Of a DNA stretch of 64,000 nucleotides, positions 26,572 through 35,880 are shown one piece after another (position 1 is the first letter of the stretch; each line of letters begins with the position of its first letter). The notes under the pieces are model-generated. The model worked only from the letters and a program-made list of their open reading frames with translations. It had not been told where the DNA came from and did not search any database. The position numbers and the translations under genes were made by a program. This DNA comes from JAICXG01 sp036825615 (GTDB lineage: Bacteria; Verrucomicrobiota; Verrucomicrobiia; Chthoniobacterales; UBA10450): assembly GCA_036825615.1 (NCBI GenBank), contig DAISXY010000003.1, positions 1 through 64,000 on the forward strand, in the 5' to 3' direction.

Positions 26572-27545
26572 GAGAAATCACCTATCGCCAGGCCCTGAAT
26601 GAGGCGCTCGCGGAGGAGATCGAGCGCGATCCGAATGTTTTCCTCATGGGCGAAGAGGTCGCCGAATACAACGGCGCCTACAAGGTGAGCCAGGGGCTGC
26701 TCGATCGCTTCGGGCCCGAGCGCATTATCGACACCCCGATTAGCGAAAACGGGTTTGCCGGTCTCGGGATCGGGGCCGCCATGGCTGGGCTCCGGCCGAT
26801 CATCGAGTTCATGACCTTCAGTTTTTCGTTCGTCGCCTTCGACCAGGTGGTGAACAACGCGCCCAACATGCTCACGATGTCCGGCGGCCAATTCAACATT
26901 CCGATCACCTTCCGCGGCCCGAACGGCCCCGCGCATCAGCTCGGCGCGACCCATTCGCACGCGACCGAATCGCTTTACGCCAACGTGCCCGGCCTCAAGG
27001 TCTGCACTCCCGCCACCCCGCGTGACGCCAAAGGGCTGCTCAAAACCGCGGTGCGCGACAACAACCCGGTGCTTGTGCTCGAGTGCGAACTTTTCTACAG
27101 CCACAAGGGCGAGATCGAAGACGAGAACGTGGAACTGCTGATTCCCTTGGGCGAAGCGGAGACGAAACGCGAAGGCAGCGATGTTACGATCCTCTGTTAC
27201 GCGCAGACCGTGCCGATGGCTTTGAAAGCCGCGGAGGAACTCGCGGGCGACAAAATCAATGCCGAGGTGATCGATCTGCGCTCGATCAAGCCGCTTGATT
27301 GGCACGCGGTCTTCAACTCCGTGACGAAGACGCATCGCATTGTCATCGCCGAACAGGATCGTCCCTTCTGCGGCGTCGGAGCCGAGATTGCGTATCGGAT
27401 TCAAAAGGAAATCTTCGACGAGCTCGACGCCCCGATCCTGCGCGTGTCGCAGGAAGACGTCCCGATGCCCTACAACGAGCGCCTTGAAAAAGCCGTCCTT
27501 CCGAGCGCGGAAAAAATTATCGCCGCCGTCAAACAGCTCGGCTAA
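26568..27545 (+). CDS. pdhB: Pyruvate dehydrogenase E1 component, beta subunit
   Basis: This 325-residue protein matches the E1-beta family: TYRQALNEALAEEIERDPNV, FLMGEEVAEYNGAYKVSQGL, DTPISENGFAGLGIGAAMAG and IAEQDRPFCGVGAEIAYRI. It starts with GTG at 26568, overlapping the pdhA stop, with GGAG upstream at 26557-26560. It forms the alpha2-beta2 E1 heterotetramer. Confidence 0.95.
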   Translation: MREITYRQALNEALAEEIERDPNVFLMGEEVAEYNGAYKVSQGLLDRFGPERIIDTPISENGFAGLGIGAAMAGLRPIIEFMTFSFSFVAFDQVVNNAPNMLTMSGGQFNIPITFRGPNGPAHQLGATHSHATESLYANVPGLKVCTPATPRDAKGLLKTAVRDNNPVLVLECELFYSHKGEIEDENVELLIPLGEAETKREGSDVTILCYAQTVPMALKAAEELAGDKINAEVIDLRSIKPLDWHAVFNSVTKTHRIVIAEQDRPFCGVGAEIAYRIQKEIFDELDAPILRVSQEDVPMPYNERLEKAVLPSAEKIIAAVKQLG

Positions 27546-27563
27546 CTCGCTCATCACTTCCTT

Positions 27564-28844
27564 ATGCCCGAAATCCAGATGCCCAAGTTGAGCGACACCA
27601 TGACCGAGGGGACGCTTGTGAGTTGGAAAAAGAAAGTCGGCGACAAGGTAAGCTCGGGTGAAGTGCTGGCTGAGATCGAGACCGACAAGGCGACGATGGA
27701 ATGGGAATCGACCGAAGACGGTATCCTGCAAAAAATTTACGTCGAAGAGGGCGGGAAGGTGAATGTGGGCGAGCCGATCGCGTTCATCGGCGAAGAAGGC
27801 GAGAAAGCAGAGGAAGAGGGAGCGGAAGAGGAAGAGCCGAAAGCGGAAACCGAGAAACCGGCTCCAGCTGAGGCGAAGGAAAAGGAGACGGCGCCGCCAC
27901 AGCAAAAAGCGCCCGATAAGAAACCGCCCGCGAAAAAACCTGAGCCGGCCGTTGAAGAGAAACCGGAACCCGGCCGGGTGAAAGCCTCGCCTCTCGCGCG
28001 CAAGATTGCGGCCGAGAAAAACATTGACCTAACGACAATCCAAGGCACCGGTCCCGGCGGCCGGATTATCGAGAAAGATTTGGAGACGGCCCGCCCTCGG
28101 GCCGTGCCGCCAGCAACGCCCAAAGCTCCCGCTCCCGCTATCCCGGCGGGCGAAAGCGCCCGAATCAATCTCACCGGAATGCGCAAAATCATCGCCGAAC
28201 GCCTCGGCCAAAGCCTCGGCCCGATTCCGCATTTCTATCTCAACATCGAAATTAACGCCGACCCGCTCATGCGCGTCCGGGCCGAATTGAAATCGGCCGG
28301 GGAGGAAGAAGAGGCGAGCAAGCTCACGATTAACGATTTCATCCTCAAGGCCGCGGTGATGGCCGCAATGCGCGAGCCGAAAGTCAACGCTTCCTTTGAT
28401 GGCGATGCGATCGTGCAATACGGCGACATCAACCTCGGCGTCGCGGTCGCGCTCGATGAAGGTCTCGTCACGCCGGTCGTCAGGCAGGCGCAAAACAAAT
28501 CGCTGCGCGAGATCAGCGCGACCGTCAAAGACCTGGCCTATCGCGCGCGGCACAAGCGGATGAAGCCGGAAGAATTCCAAGGCGGCACTCTTACCGTCTC
28601 CAACCTCGGCAACTACGGCATCGATTACTTCTCCGCTGTCATCAATCCGCCTCAGGCCATTATCCTCTCCATCGGCGCCATCGTCAGGCAGCCGGTCATC
28701 ACCGACTCCGGCGCGATCGCCGCTGGTTACCGGATGAAGATCGGGATGAGTTGCGACCACCGGGTCGTCGATGGGGCTATTGGGGCCAACTACCTCAAAG
28801 CCCTGCGGCAAGTCCTGGAAAATCCTTCTTTGCTCTTCCTGTAG
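27564..28844 (+). CDS. pdhC: Dihydrolipoamide acetyltransferase, E2 of pyruvate dehydrogenase
   Basis: This 426-residue protein has one lipoyl domain (about 1-80) with the lipoylation lysine in ETDKATMEW. A long Glu/Lys/Pro/Ala linker (about 85-140) follows. A peripheral-subunit-binding domain comes next (VKASPLARKIAAEKNIDL through TGPGGRIIEKDL), then the catalytic core with DHRVVDGAIGANYL near the C terminus. It transfers acetyl groups to CoA. It follows pdhB after 18 bases. No E3 lipoamide dehydrogenase gene lies in the window. Confidence 0.95.
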   Translation: MPEIQMPKLSDTMTEGTLVSWKKKVGDKVSSGEVLAEIETDKATMEWESTEDGILQKIYVEEGGKVNVGEPIAFIGEEGEKAEEEGAEEEEPKAETEKPAPAEAKEKETAPPQQKAPDKKPPAKKPEPAVEEKPEPGRVKASPLARKIAAEKNIDLTTIQGTGPGGRIIEKDLETARPRAVPPATPKAPAPAIPAGESARINLTGMRKIIAERLGQSLGPIPHFYLNIEINADPLMRVRAELKSAGEEEEASKLTINDFILKAAVMAAMREPKVNASFDGDAIVQYGDINLGVAVALDEGLVTPVVRQAQNKSLREISATVKDLAYRARHKRMKPEEFQGGTLTVSNLGNYGIDYFSAVINPPQAIILSIGAIVRQPVITDSGAIAAGYRMKIGMSCDHRVVDGAIGANYLKALRQVLENPSLLFL

Positions 28845-29117
28845 ATCCCGCGCAAGGCGGCGCGGATTACGTCGCGGTTGGTCCGCCGCCCCCCGGGTTC
28901 TTCGCATTTCACTCTGGCGGGGGTGGCTGGTTTGAATTGCCAACTGCGGGCCGCCAAGGCCGCGCCCGCAAGCGGATCTGCGATTTGGGGATCCGAGTGG
29001 CGGGCGCGGAACAGAAATTGCGGTTCCATGACAAAAAAATGTCTTGGCATTAAATTTTGTCTATGAGACGATCAGTAATTCTTATAGACGAAACGCCCTC
29101 GGACGGTAAGTGGAGAA

Positions 29118-29426
29118 ATGATGATGTCGCACACAATTGATCTACCCTCGAAGCTGATTGACTACCTGAATGAAACTCGGCCGGGAAGTCCCCCGGTCAC
29201 CGACCCAGACCAGCCGCTGCAAATTGATTCCCTTGGGTTAATTCGTCTTATCGCTTTTCTGGAAAGCGAACTGCACATCCGGGTCGAGGACGAAGAGTTG
29301 CTCGTCGACAACTTTGCCACCCCCCGTGCGCTGGCCAATCTCATCAGGTCGAAGACCGCCGGTGAGAAACAGCCAGGAGAAGCAGCGGCCGCTTCGAGCC
29401 AGGACAGCAACAAGAAGGAGGTCTGA
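29118..29426 (+). CDS. Acyl carrier protein
   Basis: This 102-residue protein has an ACP domain of about 75 residues. The phosphopantetheine attachment site is IDSLGLIRLIAFLE, with Ser38. A Ser/Lys-rich tail runs to the stop. GGAG at 29112-29115 supports ATG 29118. It lies 10 bases before a flavin-halogenase-like gene, so it probably carries the acyl or aminoacyl substrate for those enzymes. It is clearly not the fatty-acid-synthesis ACP: fabI is 6 kb away and the helix-2 sequence is divergent. Confidence 0.85.
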   Translation: MMMSHTIDLPSKLIDYLNETRPGSPPVTDPDQPLQIDSLGLIRLIAFLESELHIRVEDEELLVDNFATPRALANLIRSKTAGEKQPGEAAAASSQDSNKKEV

Positions 29427-29436
29427 GACACGCGAG

Positions 29437-30711
29437 ATGAACAGCAACGAGGTTATCATTATTGGTGGCGGTCCAGCCGGCTCGACATTGGGCTGTTATC
29501 TATCAAAGGCGGGAATCAAATGCACGATCTTCGAAGGGGCCAATCACCCCCGGCCACATGTCGGCGAATCGATGGTCATGTCTTCGGTGCGGGTCTTTGA
29601 TGAAATCGGGTTCCTCCCGGTACTGGAACGGGAAGGGTTTCCAAAAAAATACGGCGCCTCCTGGCATCCCCCTGTTAGCAAGGGCCAGGCCGATATCTCT
29701 TTCAACGAATTTCCACAGGATGGAGTCACTCAGGACTACACCTACCACGTCGACCGGCAAAAGTTCGACTTATTGCTCCTAAAGCATGCCGAGAGCCTCG
29801 GGACCCGCGTCTATCAGGGCGTCCAGGTAAGCGAGGTCCTCTTCAACGAACAGAGTTATGCCAGTGGAGTGCGTCTGCGGATCGCCGGCCAGGATGTCGA
29901 TGTTCCCGCGCGCATGGTCGTGGACGCGACCGGCCGCCACACGCTTCTTGGCAAACAACTTCGCGTGAAGAAGAACGACCCGATCTTCGATCAATTTGCC
30001 GTGCATGCGTGGTTTCGCGGGGTAGACAAGGCCGAGAACAAATCCTGCAACTACATTCATATCTATTTTCTCCCGGTCGAACGAGGCTGGGCCTGGCAAA
30101 TCCCGATTACGGATGAGATCACTTCCATGGGAATTGTGGCGGAAAAGAAAGTGTTCCAATCCGAGCGGCTTGCGCCGGCGGAATACTTTGCCAAATACGT
30201 CGCTTCTAATCCAGATCTCTCTGCCGCCATGCGTAACGCTACCCGCGTTAACGAGTTTAAAATGGAGGGTGACTATAGCTACAAGATGGACACCTTCGCC
30301 GGTAACGGGTTTGTCCTGATTGGCGATGCCGCCCGCTTTGTCGACCCGATCTTCTCCTCTGGAGTGAGTGTGGCGCTCTACAGCGCGAAGTATTCGGCGG
30401 AACGGATCAAATACGCCTTTGAGAACAATGATTTTAGTGAAGCGGCCTTAAAACCGTATGAGAAGAAGCTGCGTGCCGGGACTGAGATCTGGTACGAGTT
30501 CATCCGGCTCTATTACAAACTCCTGCCGCTCTTCACGAAGTTCATCGAATCGAAAAAACATCGAATCGAAGTGCTGCGACTACTCCAGGGCGAAGTCTTC
30601 GACCGGAGCGAGGTGCCAGTGCTCGATGCGATGCGCAACTACATCAAGATGGTAGAAGAGACGCCGGGCCACGCCTTTGCCTCCATGCTCTCAGATATCC
30701 CAATCAGCTAG
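29437..30711 (+). CDS. FAD-dependent halogenase-like oxidoreductase (1)
   Basis: This 424-residue flavoprotein opens with the dinucleotide fold VIIIGGGPAGSTLGCYLSKA. It has the HVGESMVMSSVRVFDEIG segment and the FAD-contact motif GDAARFVDPIFSSGVSVAL. It also carries W218-A-W220-Q-I-P223, the WxWxIP signature of flavin-dependent halogenases of the PHBH-fold group (CmlS, PltA, CndH). That group chlorinates or brominates activated carbons, often on carrier-protein-bound substrates. The neighbouring ACP and a second paralogue fit this. Monooxygenase or reductase activity remains possible. The start at 29437 follows the ACP stop by 10 bases. Confidence 0.82.
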   Translation: MNSNEVIIIGGGPAGSTLGCYLSKAGIKCTIFEGANHPRPHVGESMVMSSVRVFDEIGFLPVLEREGFPKKYGASWHPPVSKGQADISFNEFPQDGVTQDYTYHVDRQKFDLLLLKHAESLGTRVYQGVQVSEVLFNEQSYASGVRLRIAGQDVDVPARMVVDATGRHTLLGKQLRVKKNDPIFDQFAVHAWFRGVDKAENKSCNYIHIYFLPVERGWAWQIPITDEITSMGIVAEKKVFQSERLAPAEYFAKYVASNPDLSAAMRNATRVNEFKMEGDYSYKMDTFAGNGFVLIGDAARFVDPIFSSGVSVALYSAKYSAERIKYAFENNDFSEAALKPYEKKLRAGTEIWYEFIRLYYKLLPLFTKFIESKKHRIEVLRLLQGEVFDRSEVPVLDAMRNYIKMVEETPGHAFASMLSDIPIS

Positions 30712-30741
30712 TAACCTTGCAAACTCCCGACTATTCCTGCT

Positions 30742-32148
30742 ATGAACACAAAACACGATGTCATTGTCATCGGCGGCGGGCCGGCTGGTTCGACCGCCGC
30801 TACCTGGCTGGCGCGCTCCGGGCACGACGTTGCCCTCTTTGAGCGGGAAAAATTCCCCCGCGAGCATGTCGGCGAGTCACTCCTGCCGTTTTGTTATAGC
30901 CTCCTCGACGACCTGGGAGTTGTCCCGGAGTTAAAGCTTAACTTTGTCCGCAAACCCGGCGTGCGCTTCATTGATCGCGACGGCAAGATCTCTACCACCT
31001 GGTGCTTTGATCACGTCATCAAGGATGAAACCTATTTGTCGTTCCAGGTCATTCGTGGGGAATTTGATCATATTCTGCTCAAGAATGCAGCACGCAATGG
31101 CGCGCAGGTAAGAGAAGAGACGACGGTTGTCGAAGCAGATATCACCAGTGCGCCCGATCGCGTGACTGTCACAACCGTAAATGCGGCGGGTGAAAAGTCC
31201 GTGCACGAAGCGCGTTTCCTCATAGATGCGAGCGGCCGCGAGGCTTTTATCGGCGCAAGAAATAGTTGGCGGCAACCACGAGCCGAGCTGGACCGGACCG
31301 CTATCTGGTCGCACTGGGGAGATGTGGAGCTATGCGGCGGGCTCGAGGAAGGTCTTTCCATTATTATCTACATGGGCGAAGAACAGAAAGGATGGATCTG
31401 GGTCTTTCCGCTCGGAGAGCACCGCATTACCGCCGGCTTCGTCGCACAAAATTCCTATCTCCGGGAGCAGCAACGCAAGCTGAAAGATAACGGCTCAAAA
31501 GATTGGAAGAGTGACCTCTGCATGCAGGAGTTACTGCGGTCCGACTTTGTCCGGCGGCTGCTTAAGGGAAGCCGAATGCTGATCCCGATGCAGGTGAACG
31601 GTAACTACTCTTACGAGGTGAAAAATCATTATGGAACGAACTACGCCATGATCGGGGATGCGCGCGGCTTCATCGACCCGATCTTTTCGAGCGGCGTCTT
31701 TCTTTCCATTAAAAGTGCGTCGCTCGTGGTCCCGGCGATTCACAACTCTGTCTGCGATCCGGCGCGAGACGCAAGGGAAGAATTGAGCGATGCCTACCGC
31801 AAGATTACGGGCGCCTATAACTTTGTTCATCGCATGATCCGGCTCTTTTATAATCCGCATAGCCTTACCTGGGCGCAGGCCGGAGCTGATGGCGAGAGGC
31901 ACAAGGACCACGAAAGCGCCATGGCCGCCGGGCACTACATGCTCTCGGGAGATTTTTTCGAGAACTACGACAAGTTTGATGGCTTCTTTAAAATTCTGGA
32001 GAGCCCCGAGCATTTTCGCCGCTACAAAAAGCTCGTGATCGATCGCGAAGATTTCGTGAAACCCTCCTGCAGCAGCCAATGGGAGGAAGTCTTCAAAGAC
32101 ATGATCCAGCGAGACGCCGAACGCAACGTCGAGTTAGCTGCCCTCTAA
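30742..32148 (+). CDS. FAD-dependent halogenase-like oxidoreductase (2)
   Basis: This 468-residue paralogue of the previous gene has VIVIGGGPAGSTAATWLARS, EHVGESLLPFCYSLLDDLG, W218-I-W220-V-F-P223 (a WxWxxP variant with Phe in place of Ile) and GDARGFIDPIFSSGVFLSI. It follows halogenase-like gene 1 by 30 bases in the same direction, so the two probably form an operon with the ACP. The variant motif may mean a different substrate or loss of halide chemistry. No flavin reductase, transporter or assembly-line gene is close by. Confidence 0.82.
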   Translation: MNTKHDVIVIGGGPAGSTAATWLARSGHDVALFEREKFPREHVGESLLPFCYSLLDDLGVVPELKLNFVRKPGVRFIDRDGKISTTWCFDHVIKDETYLSFQVIRGEFDHILLKNAARNGAQVREETTVVEADITSAPDRVTVTTVNAAGEKSVHEARFLIDASGREAFIGARNSWRQPRAELDRTAIWSHWGDVELCGGLEEGLSIIIYMGEEQKGWIWVFPLGEHRITAGFVAQNSYLREQQRKLKDNGSKDWKSDLCMQELLRSDFVRRLLKGSRMLIPMQVNGNYSYEVKNHYGTNYAMIGDARGFIDPIFSSGVFLSIKSASLVVPAIHNSVCDPARDAREELSDAYRKITGAYNFVHRMIRLFYNPHSLTWAQAGADGERHKDHESAMAAGHYMLSGDFFENYDKFDGFFKILESPEHFRRYKKLVIDREDFVKPSCSSQWEEVFKDMIQRDAERNVELAAL

Positions 32149-32370
32149 CGCTTGGGAGCGAGAACAGCTATCGCTCGGTCTGCGCCTCCTCTAACTTTGT
32201 GCGAGGACGATGAACGACAAAACGGGGGAAGTTAGATTCCCCGCGGTTATCCAGTTAGTCAGACGAACTGCCACTAGTCATGGCAAAGAGCCGACCGGCA
32301 TTCCTTGTCGAGGAGTGCGGCGGTTGATGGTCGGCTTTGTTTCCTCGGGCGCACCTTCCATTCTCGGGAT

Positions 32371-33840
32371 ATGACACGCGCCGCGCAGGCTTATCTGATC
32401 ATCGTCAGCGTCGCTGCCCTCGGCATCTTTGCGATTCTGCGCGCCGGCAGCCGGATTGAGCCAGCGCACCCAGTCCCCGCGCGACCCGCGCTCAGCGCGC
32501 CTCTCGGCCAGCACACGGGCCAGGCGCTACCCGCAAACGATTTTTTATCCGCGGCGGGAGCAGCCCTTCAGCAGAACGCGACTAACAGCCTCAGCCGGCT
32601 GTTCCTTCAACTCCTCCTGATCATCGGTTTCGCCTCCGTGCTTGGTGCCGTATTTCAGCGCATTGGACAGCCGGCCGTTGTCGGTGAAATGATTGCCGGC
32701 ATTTTCCTCGGACCTTCGCTCTTCGGACTGCTCACGCCGCGGGCATTTGCGTTTGTCTTCGCTCCGGCATCGCTGGAGCCGCTTCGGCTTCTCAGCCAGA
32801 TCGGCGTCTGCCTTTTTCTCTTTGCGGTCGGAATGGAATTGGACCTGTCGCAGCTCAAAAAGCGCATCCAAACAGCTATAGTCGTTAGTCACTCAAGCAT
32901 TGTGATTCCCTATCTCCTCGGCGTCGTCCTGGCTCTCTTCCTTTTCCAGCGCCTGGCCCAGCCGGGGGCAAGCTTTGCGGCCTTCGCTCTCTTCATGGGT
33001 ATTAGCATGAGCATTACGGCATTTCCCGTGCTTGTCAGGATTCTCAAGGACCGCAATCTTTTTCACACTTCACTCGGCAGTACTGCCACCGCTTGTGCGG
33101 CGGTGGACGATGTCAGTGCCTGGACGATCCTGGCCTTTGTGGTCGCGATCGCGCGTGCCACCAGCATCGGCGCCGCCGCGGTCACCTTCGGTTGCGTGAT
33201 TTTGTTCGTCGCTATTCTCGTCCTTGTCCTGCGCCCTGGTCTGCCCCGCTGGATTGGGCAGGCGGCGCTCGAACGGCCGCAGCCGGACAAGGTCACCCTC
33301 GCGATTGTGCTTGGCACCGTCCTCGCCTGCGCTTTCAGCACGGAACTGATTGGCATTCACGCGCTCTTTGGCGCCTTTGTCGCCGGGATAGTTATGCCTG
33401 CGACAAGCGGATTTCGCGAGAAACTGATCGTCCGGATTGAAAACATCAGCTCTGTCCTGCTCTTGCCGGTATTTTTTGCCTTCACCGGGTTGCGGACACA
33501 GGTCGGGTTACTCGGTGATGCTCGGGACTGGGCGATCTGTCTTGTCATCATCGGGGTGGCCACGCTAGGGAAGCTGGGTGGGAGCGCCCTGGCGGCGCGA
33601 TTTACTGGAGTCGATATGCATTCTTCCCTGCAACTTGGCGCGCTCATGAACACCCGCGGCCTGATGGAACTGATTGCGCTTAATATCGGTTATGATCTCG
33701 GCATTCTCTCGCAACGCATTTTCACGATGCTGGTTATCATGGCGATCGTCACCACGGTCATGACCGGTCCGCTCTTAATCCTCTTCGGAAGGAAGGAGCG
33801 CATTGCTGCGGCACAACCGGAGCCGTTGAGGACCGGGTGA
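32371..33840 (+). CDS. CPA2-type cation:proton antiporter (KefB/GerN-like)
   Basis: This protein of about 489 residues has an N-terminal signal-anchor-like helix and a linker, then about 12 transmembrane helices. Family motifs are QPAVVGEMIAGIFLGPSLFG, LFLFAVGMELDLSQLKKR, SMSITAFPVLVRILKDR, AAVDDVSAWTILAF (the conserved Asp pair) and MNTRGLMELIALNIGYDLG. It should exchange K+ or Na+ for protons. A soluble C-terminal RCK domain is absent. ATG at 32371 is chosen over an upstream frame without a signal-like start. Confidence 0.88.
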   Translation: MTRAAQAYLIIVSVAALGIFAILRAGSRIEPAHPVPARPALSAPLGQHTGQALPANDFLSAAGAALQQNATNSLSRLFLQLLLIIGFASVLGAVFQRIGQPAVVGEMIAGIFLGPSLFGLLTPRAFAFVFAPASLEPLRLLSQIGVCLFLFAVGMELDLSQLKKRIQTAIVVSHSSIVIPYLLGVVLALFLFQRLAQPGASFAAFALFMGISMSITAFPVLVRILKDRNLFHTSLGSTATACAAVDDVSAWTILAFVVAIARATSIGAAAVTFGCVILFVAILVLVLRPGLPRWIGQAALERPQPDKVTLAIVLGTVLACAFSTELIGIHALFGAFVAGIVMPATSGFREKLIVRIENISSVLLLPVFFAFTGLRTQVGLLGDARDWAICLVIIGVATLGKLGGSALAARFTGVDMHSSLQLGALMNTRGLMELIALNIGYDLGILSQRIFTMLVIMAIVTTVMTGPLLILFGRKERIAAAQPEPLRTG

Positions 33841-33948
33841 GGTCGGACTTAGACGCAGTTGCCGGTCACTCAAAGCGCGCCCGGTCTTAATTATCAGCCT
33901 GCTTTGTCCTTTCGTTCTCGCCCTGGCGGTCGATAATTGAAACCGGCC

Positions 33949-34878
33949 ATGGATAACTCGGCTGATGAACATCCGGCGGAAGCGCTCTTGCGGACCTACA
34001 GCGCGGAAGGCGGGATCAACTACCTCGACGCGGCGGCGACCTTGCCATCGCGGCCGGCGATCGATGCGGCCTGCGTCGAGTTGCTGAGCCTGCTCTTTCC
34101 CGGGTTTCGTGGCGAACCGGTGGTGCACGCCGAAGATCTGGCTGATTTAACCCGGAGCCGGATTCGCTCACTGCATGCGCGCTTACATCCAGAGATGTGC
34201 AAGAGCCTGGCGCGGCGCGGAACGGCGGGCTCGGTCGCGACAGATGCGGATCGGATCCTGCGCCATTTTTTCGGGCAGCTCGCGCGCGTGCGCGAGATGC
34301 TCTGGGCGGACATCGATGCGGCTTACGAAGGTGATCCGGCGTCGAGCAGCTATGAGGAAATCATTCTGGCTTACCCCTCGCTCGAGACGATCGCGATCCA
34401 GCGACTCGCCCACATTCTTTACCAGGAAAAACTTCCGCTTATCCCGAGGATGATGACGGAATGGGCGCACAGCCGCACCGGGATTGACATTCACCCGGGG
34501 GCGCAAATCGGGTCCCATTTTTTTATCGATCACGGCACCGGGGTGGTGATCGGTGAGACCTGCGTGATCGGGAATCACGTGAAGCTTTATCATGGGGTGA
34601 CACTCGGCGCGCGCAGTTTCCAGAAGGACGAACACGGTCACATTAAGAAGGGAGGGAAACGGCACCCGAACGTCGAGGATTACGTCACGATCTATCCGAA
34701 CGCGACCATCCTTGGCGGTGAAACAACGGTGGGCGCGCGAAGCACGATCGGCGGCAACGTTTTCCTCATGCAAAGTGTGCCGCCCGATTCGTTAGTCTAT
34801 TACGAGGAAAAACAGGTGCGGATCGTGTCGAAACGCGAACGTCCGGCCGCAGCCGGCAAAGAAGGTGGCGCGCTGTAG
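33949..34878 (+). CDS. cysE: Serine O-acetyltransferase
   Basis: This protein of about 309 residues has an N-terminal helical domain and a left-handed beta-helix of hexapeptide repeats: TGIDIHPGAQIGSHFFIDHG, GVVIGETCVIGNHVKLYHGV and YPNATILGGETTVGARSTIG. The catalytic His and Asp lie in FIDHG. It makes O-acetylserine for cysteine synthesis. The length and the N-terminal domain match the EpsC/plant-like subgroup. ATG at 33949; a TTG at 33937 would add four residues. No cysK is present. Confidence 0.93.
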   Translation: MDNSADEHPAEALLRTYSAEGGINYLDAAATLPSRPAIDAACVELLSLLFPGFRGEPVVHAEDLADLTRSRIRSLHARLHPEMCKSLARRGTAGSVATDADRILRHFFGQLARVREMLWADIDAAYEGDPASSSYEEIILAYPSLETIAIQRLAHILYQEKLPLIPRMMTEWAHSRTGIDIHPGAQIGSHFFIDHGTGVVIGETCVIGNHVKLYHGVTLGARSFQKDEHGHIKKGGKRHPNVEDYVTIYPNATILGGETTVGARSTIGGNVFLMQSVPPDSLVYYEEKQVRIVSKRERPAAAGKEGGAL

Positions 34879-34891
34879 GGACGCCGCCCTG

Positions 34892-35035
34892 GCATCCTGA
34901 GCCGGCGCAGAGCGGCGAAGGACCCCGCAGCGGCAGCTCGTGCATACCGTCAGCCTCGACGCGTGCCCAGCGTACCAAGCTTCTCCGCATTGCATTGGTG
35001 GCGTCCCTCGCCGTCCTTCGGCGGCTCGGGATGAC
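34892..35035. repeat. Interspersed inverted repeat, family C
   Basis: The left arm GCATCCTGAGCCGGCGCAGA (34892 onward) through GAAGGACCCCGC, and the right arm GCGTCCCTCGCCGTCCTTCG through GGCTCGGGATGAC (35001-35035), form imperfect inverted copies. The right end resembles family A. It sits between cysE and fabI. Confidence 0.7.
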
Positions 35036-35103
35036 AGCGATTGCGAAACGGGTGCGCGCTCCGGCCTTTCGCGCGCGAGCAAAGCCGCTAGAGTCGCTGC
35101 GTT

Positions 35104-35880
35104 ATGGCAGAACAAATTCTCACCGGCAAGACGGGCGTCATCTTCGGGGTGGCGAACAAACGCAGCATCGCCTGGGCGATCGCCAAGGCCTGGGCCGGAG
35201 CGGGTGCGCGCCTCATTTTCAATTACCAGGGCGAGCGCTTGAAAGAGAATGTGCAGGATCTCGTGAGCGAGTTTGGCAGCGACACGCCGCTCTACCCCTG
35301 TGATGTCTCGAAGGATGAAGAGATCGAGGCGTTTTTCGAAAAGGTTCGCGGGCAGACGCAACGGCTCGATCTGCTCCTGCACTCGGTTGCCTTCGCGCCG
35401 CGGGAAGCGCTCGAAGGCGATTTCGTCAGCACCTCGCGCGAGGCGTTTCGCGTCGCCCACGACATCAGCGCCTATTCGTTAGTCGCGCTCACGCGCGCGG
35501 CCGCGCCGCTGATGACCGAAGGGGGAAGTATTCTCGCGATGACTTACTTCGGCGCGGCAAAGGTCGTGCCGCATTACAACGTTATGGGAGTTGCGAAGGC
35601 GAGCCTGGAAGCCAGCGTGCGCTATCTCGCCTACGATCTCGGGCCGAAAAAAATTCGCGTGAATTGCATTTCCGCCGGTCCGGTGCAGACGCTCGCCGCC
35701 CGCGGGATCAGCGGATTTTCCTCAATGCTGAAGCATTACCAGGAGCGTGCGCCGTTGCACCGCAGTTGTGAGCCGGCCGAGCTCGGGCAGACTGGATTGT
35801 TTCTCGCCAGCGACGGCGCCGGCGCGATCACCGGGCAAGTGATTTACGTTGATGGCGGTTATCAGATCATGGGGATGTAG
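35104..35880 (+). CDS. fabI: Enoyl-[acyl-carrier-protein] reductase (NADH), FabI
   Basis: This 258-residue short-chain dehydrogenase shows the FabI pattern: the cofactor loop GVANKRSIAWAIAKAWAGAG, LLHSVAFAP and the catalytic Tyr-(x)6-Lys in YNVMGVAK, preceded by MTYFGAAKVVPHY. It carries out the last reduction of the fatty acid elongation cycle. Its 3' end overlaps the convergent HTTM gene by 14 bases. Confidence 0.96.
   Translation: MAEQILTGKTGVIFGVANKRSIAWAIAKAWAGAGARLIFNYQGERLKENVQDLVSEFGSDTPLYPCDVSKDEEIEAFFEKVRGQTQRLDLLLHSVAFAPREALEGDFVSTSREAFRVAHDISAYSLVALTRAAAPLMTEGGSILAMTYFGAAKVVPHYNVMGVAKASLEASVRYLAYDLGPKKIRVNCISAGPVQTLAARGISGFSSMLKHYQERAPLHRSCEPAELGQTGLFLASDGAGAITGQVIYVDGGYQIMGM

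Noticed and set aside
26526..27905. Long open frame (459 codons) on the minus strand opposite pdhB
   Set aside because: It lies antisense to the well-conserved pdhB and pdhC genes. Its composition reflects the GC-rich codon bias of the other strand and it shows no domain.
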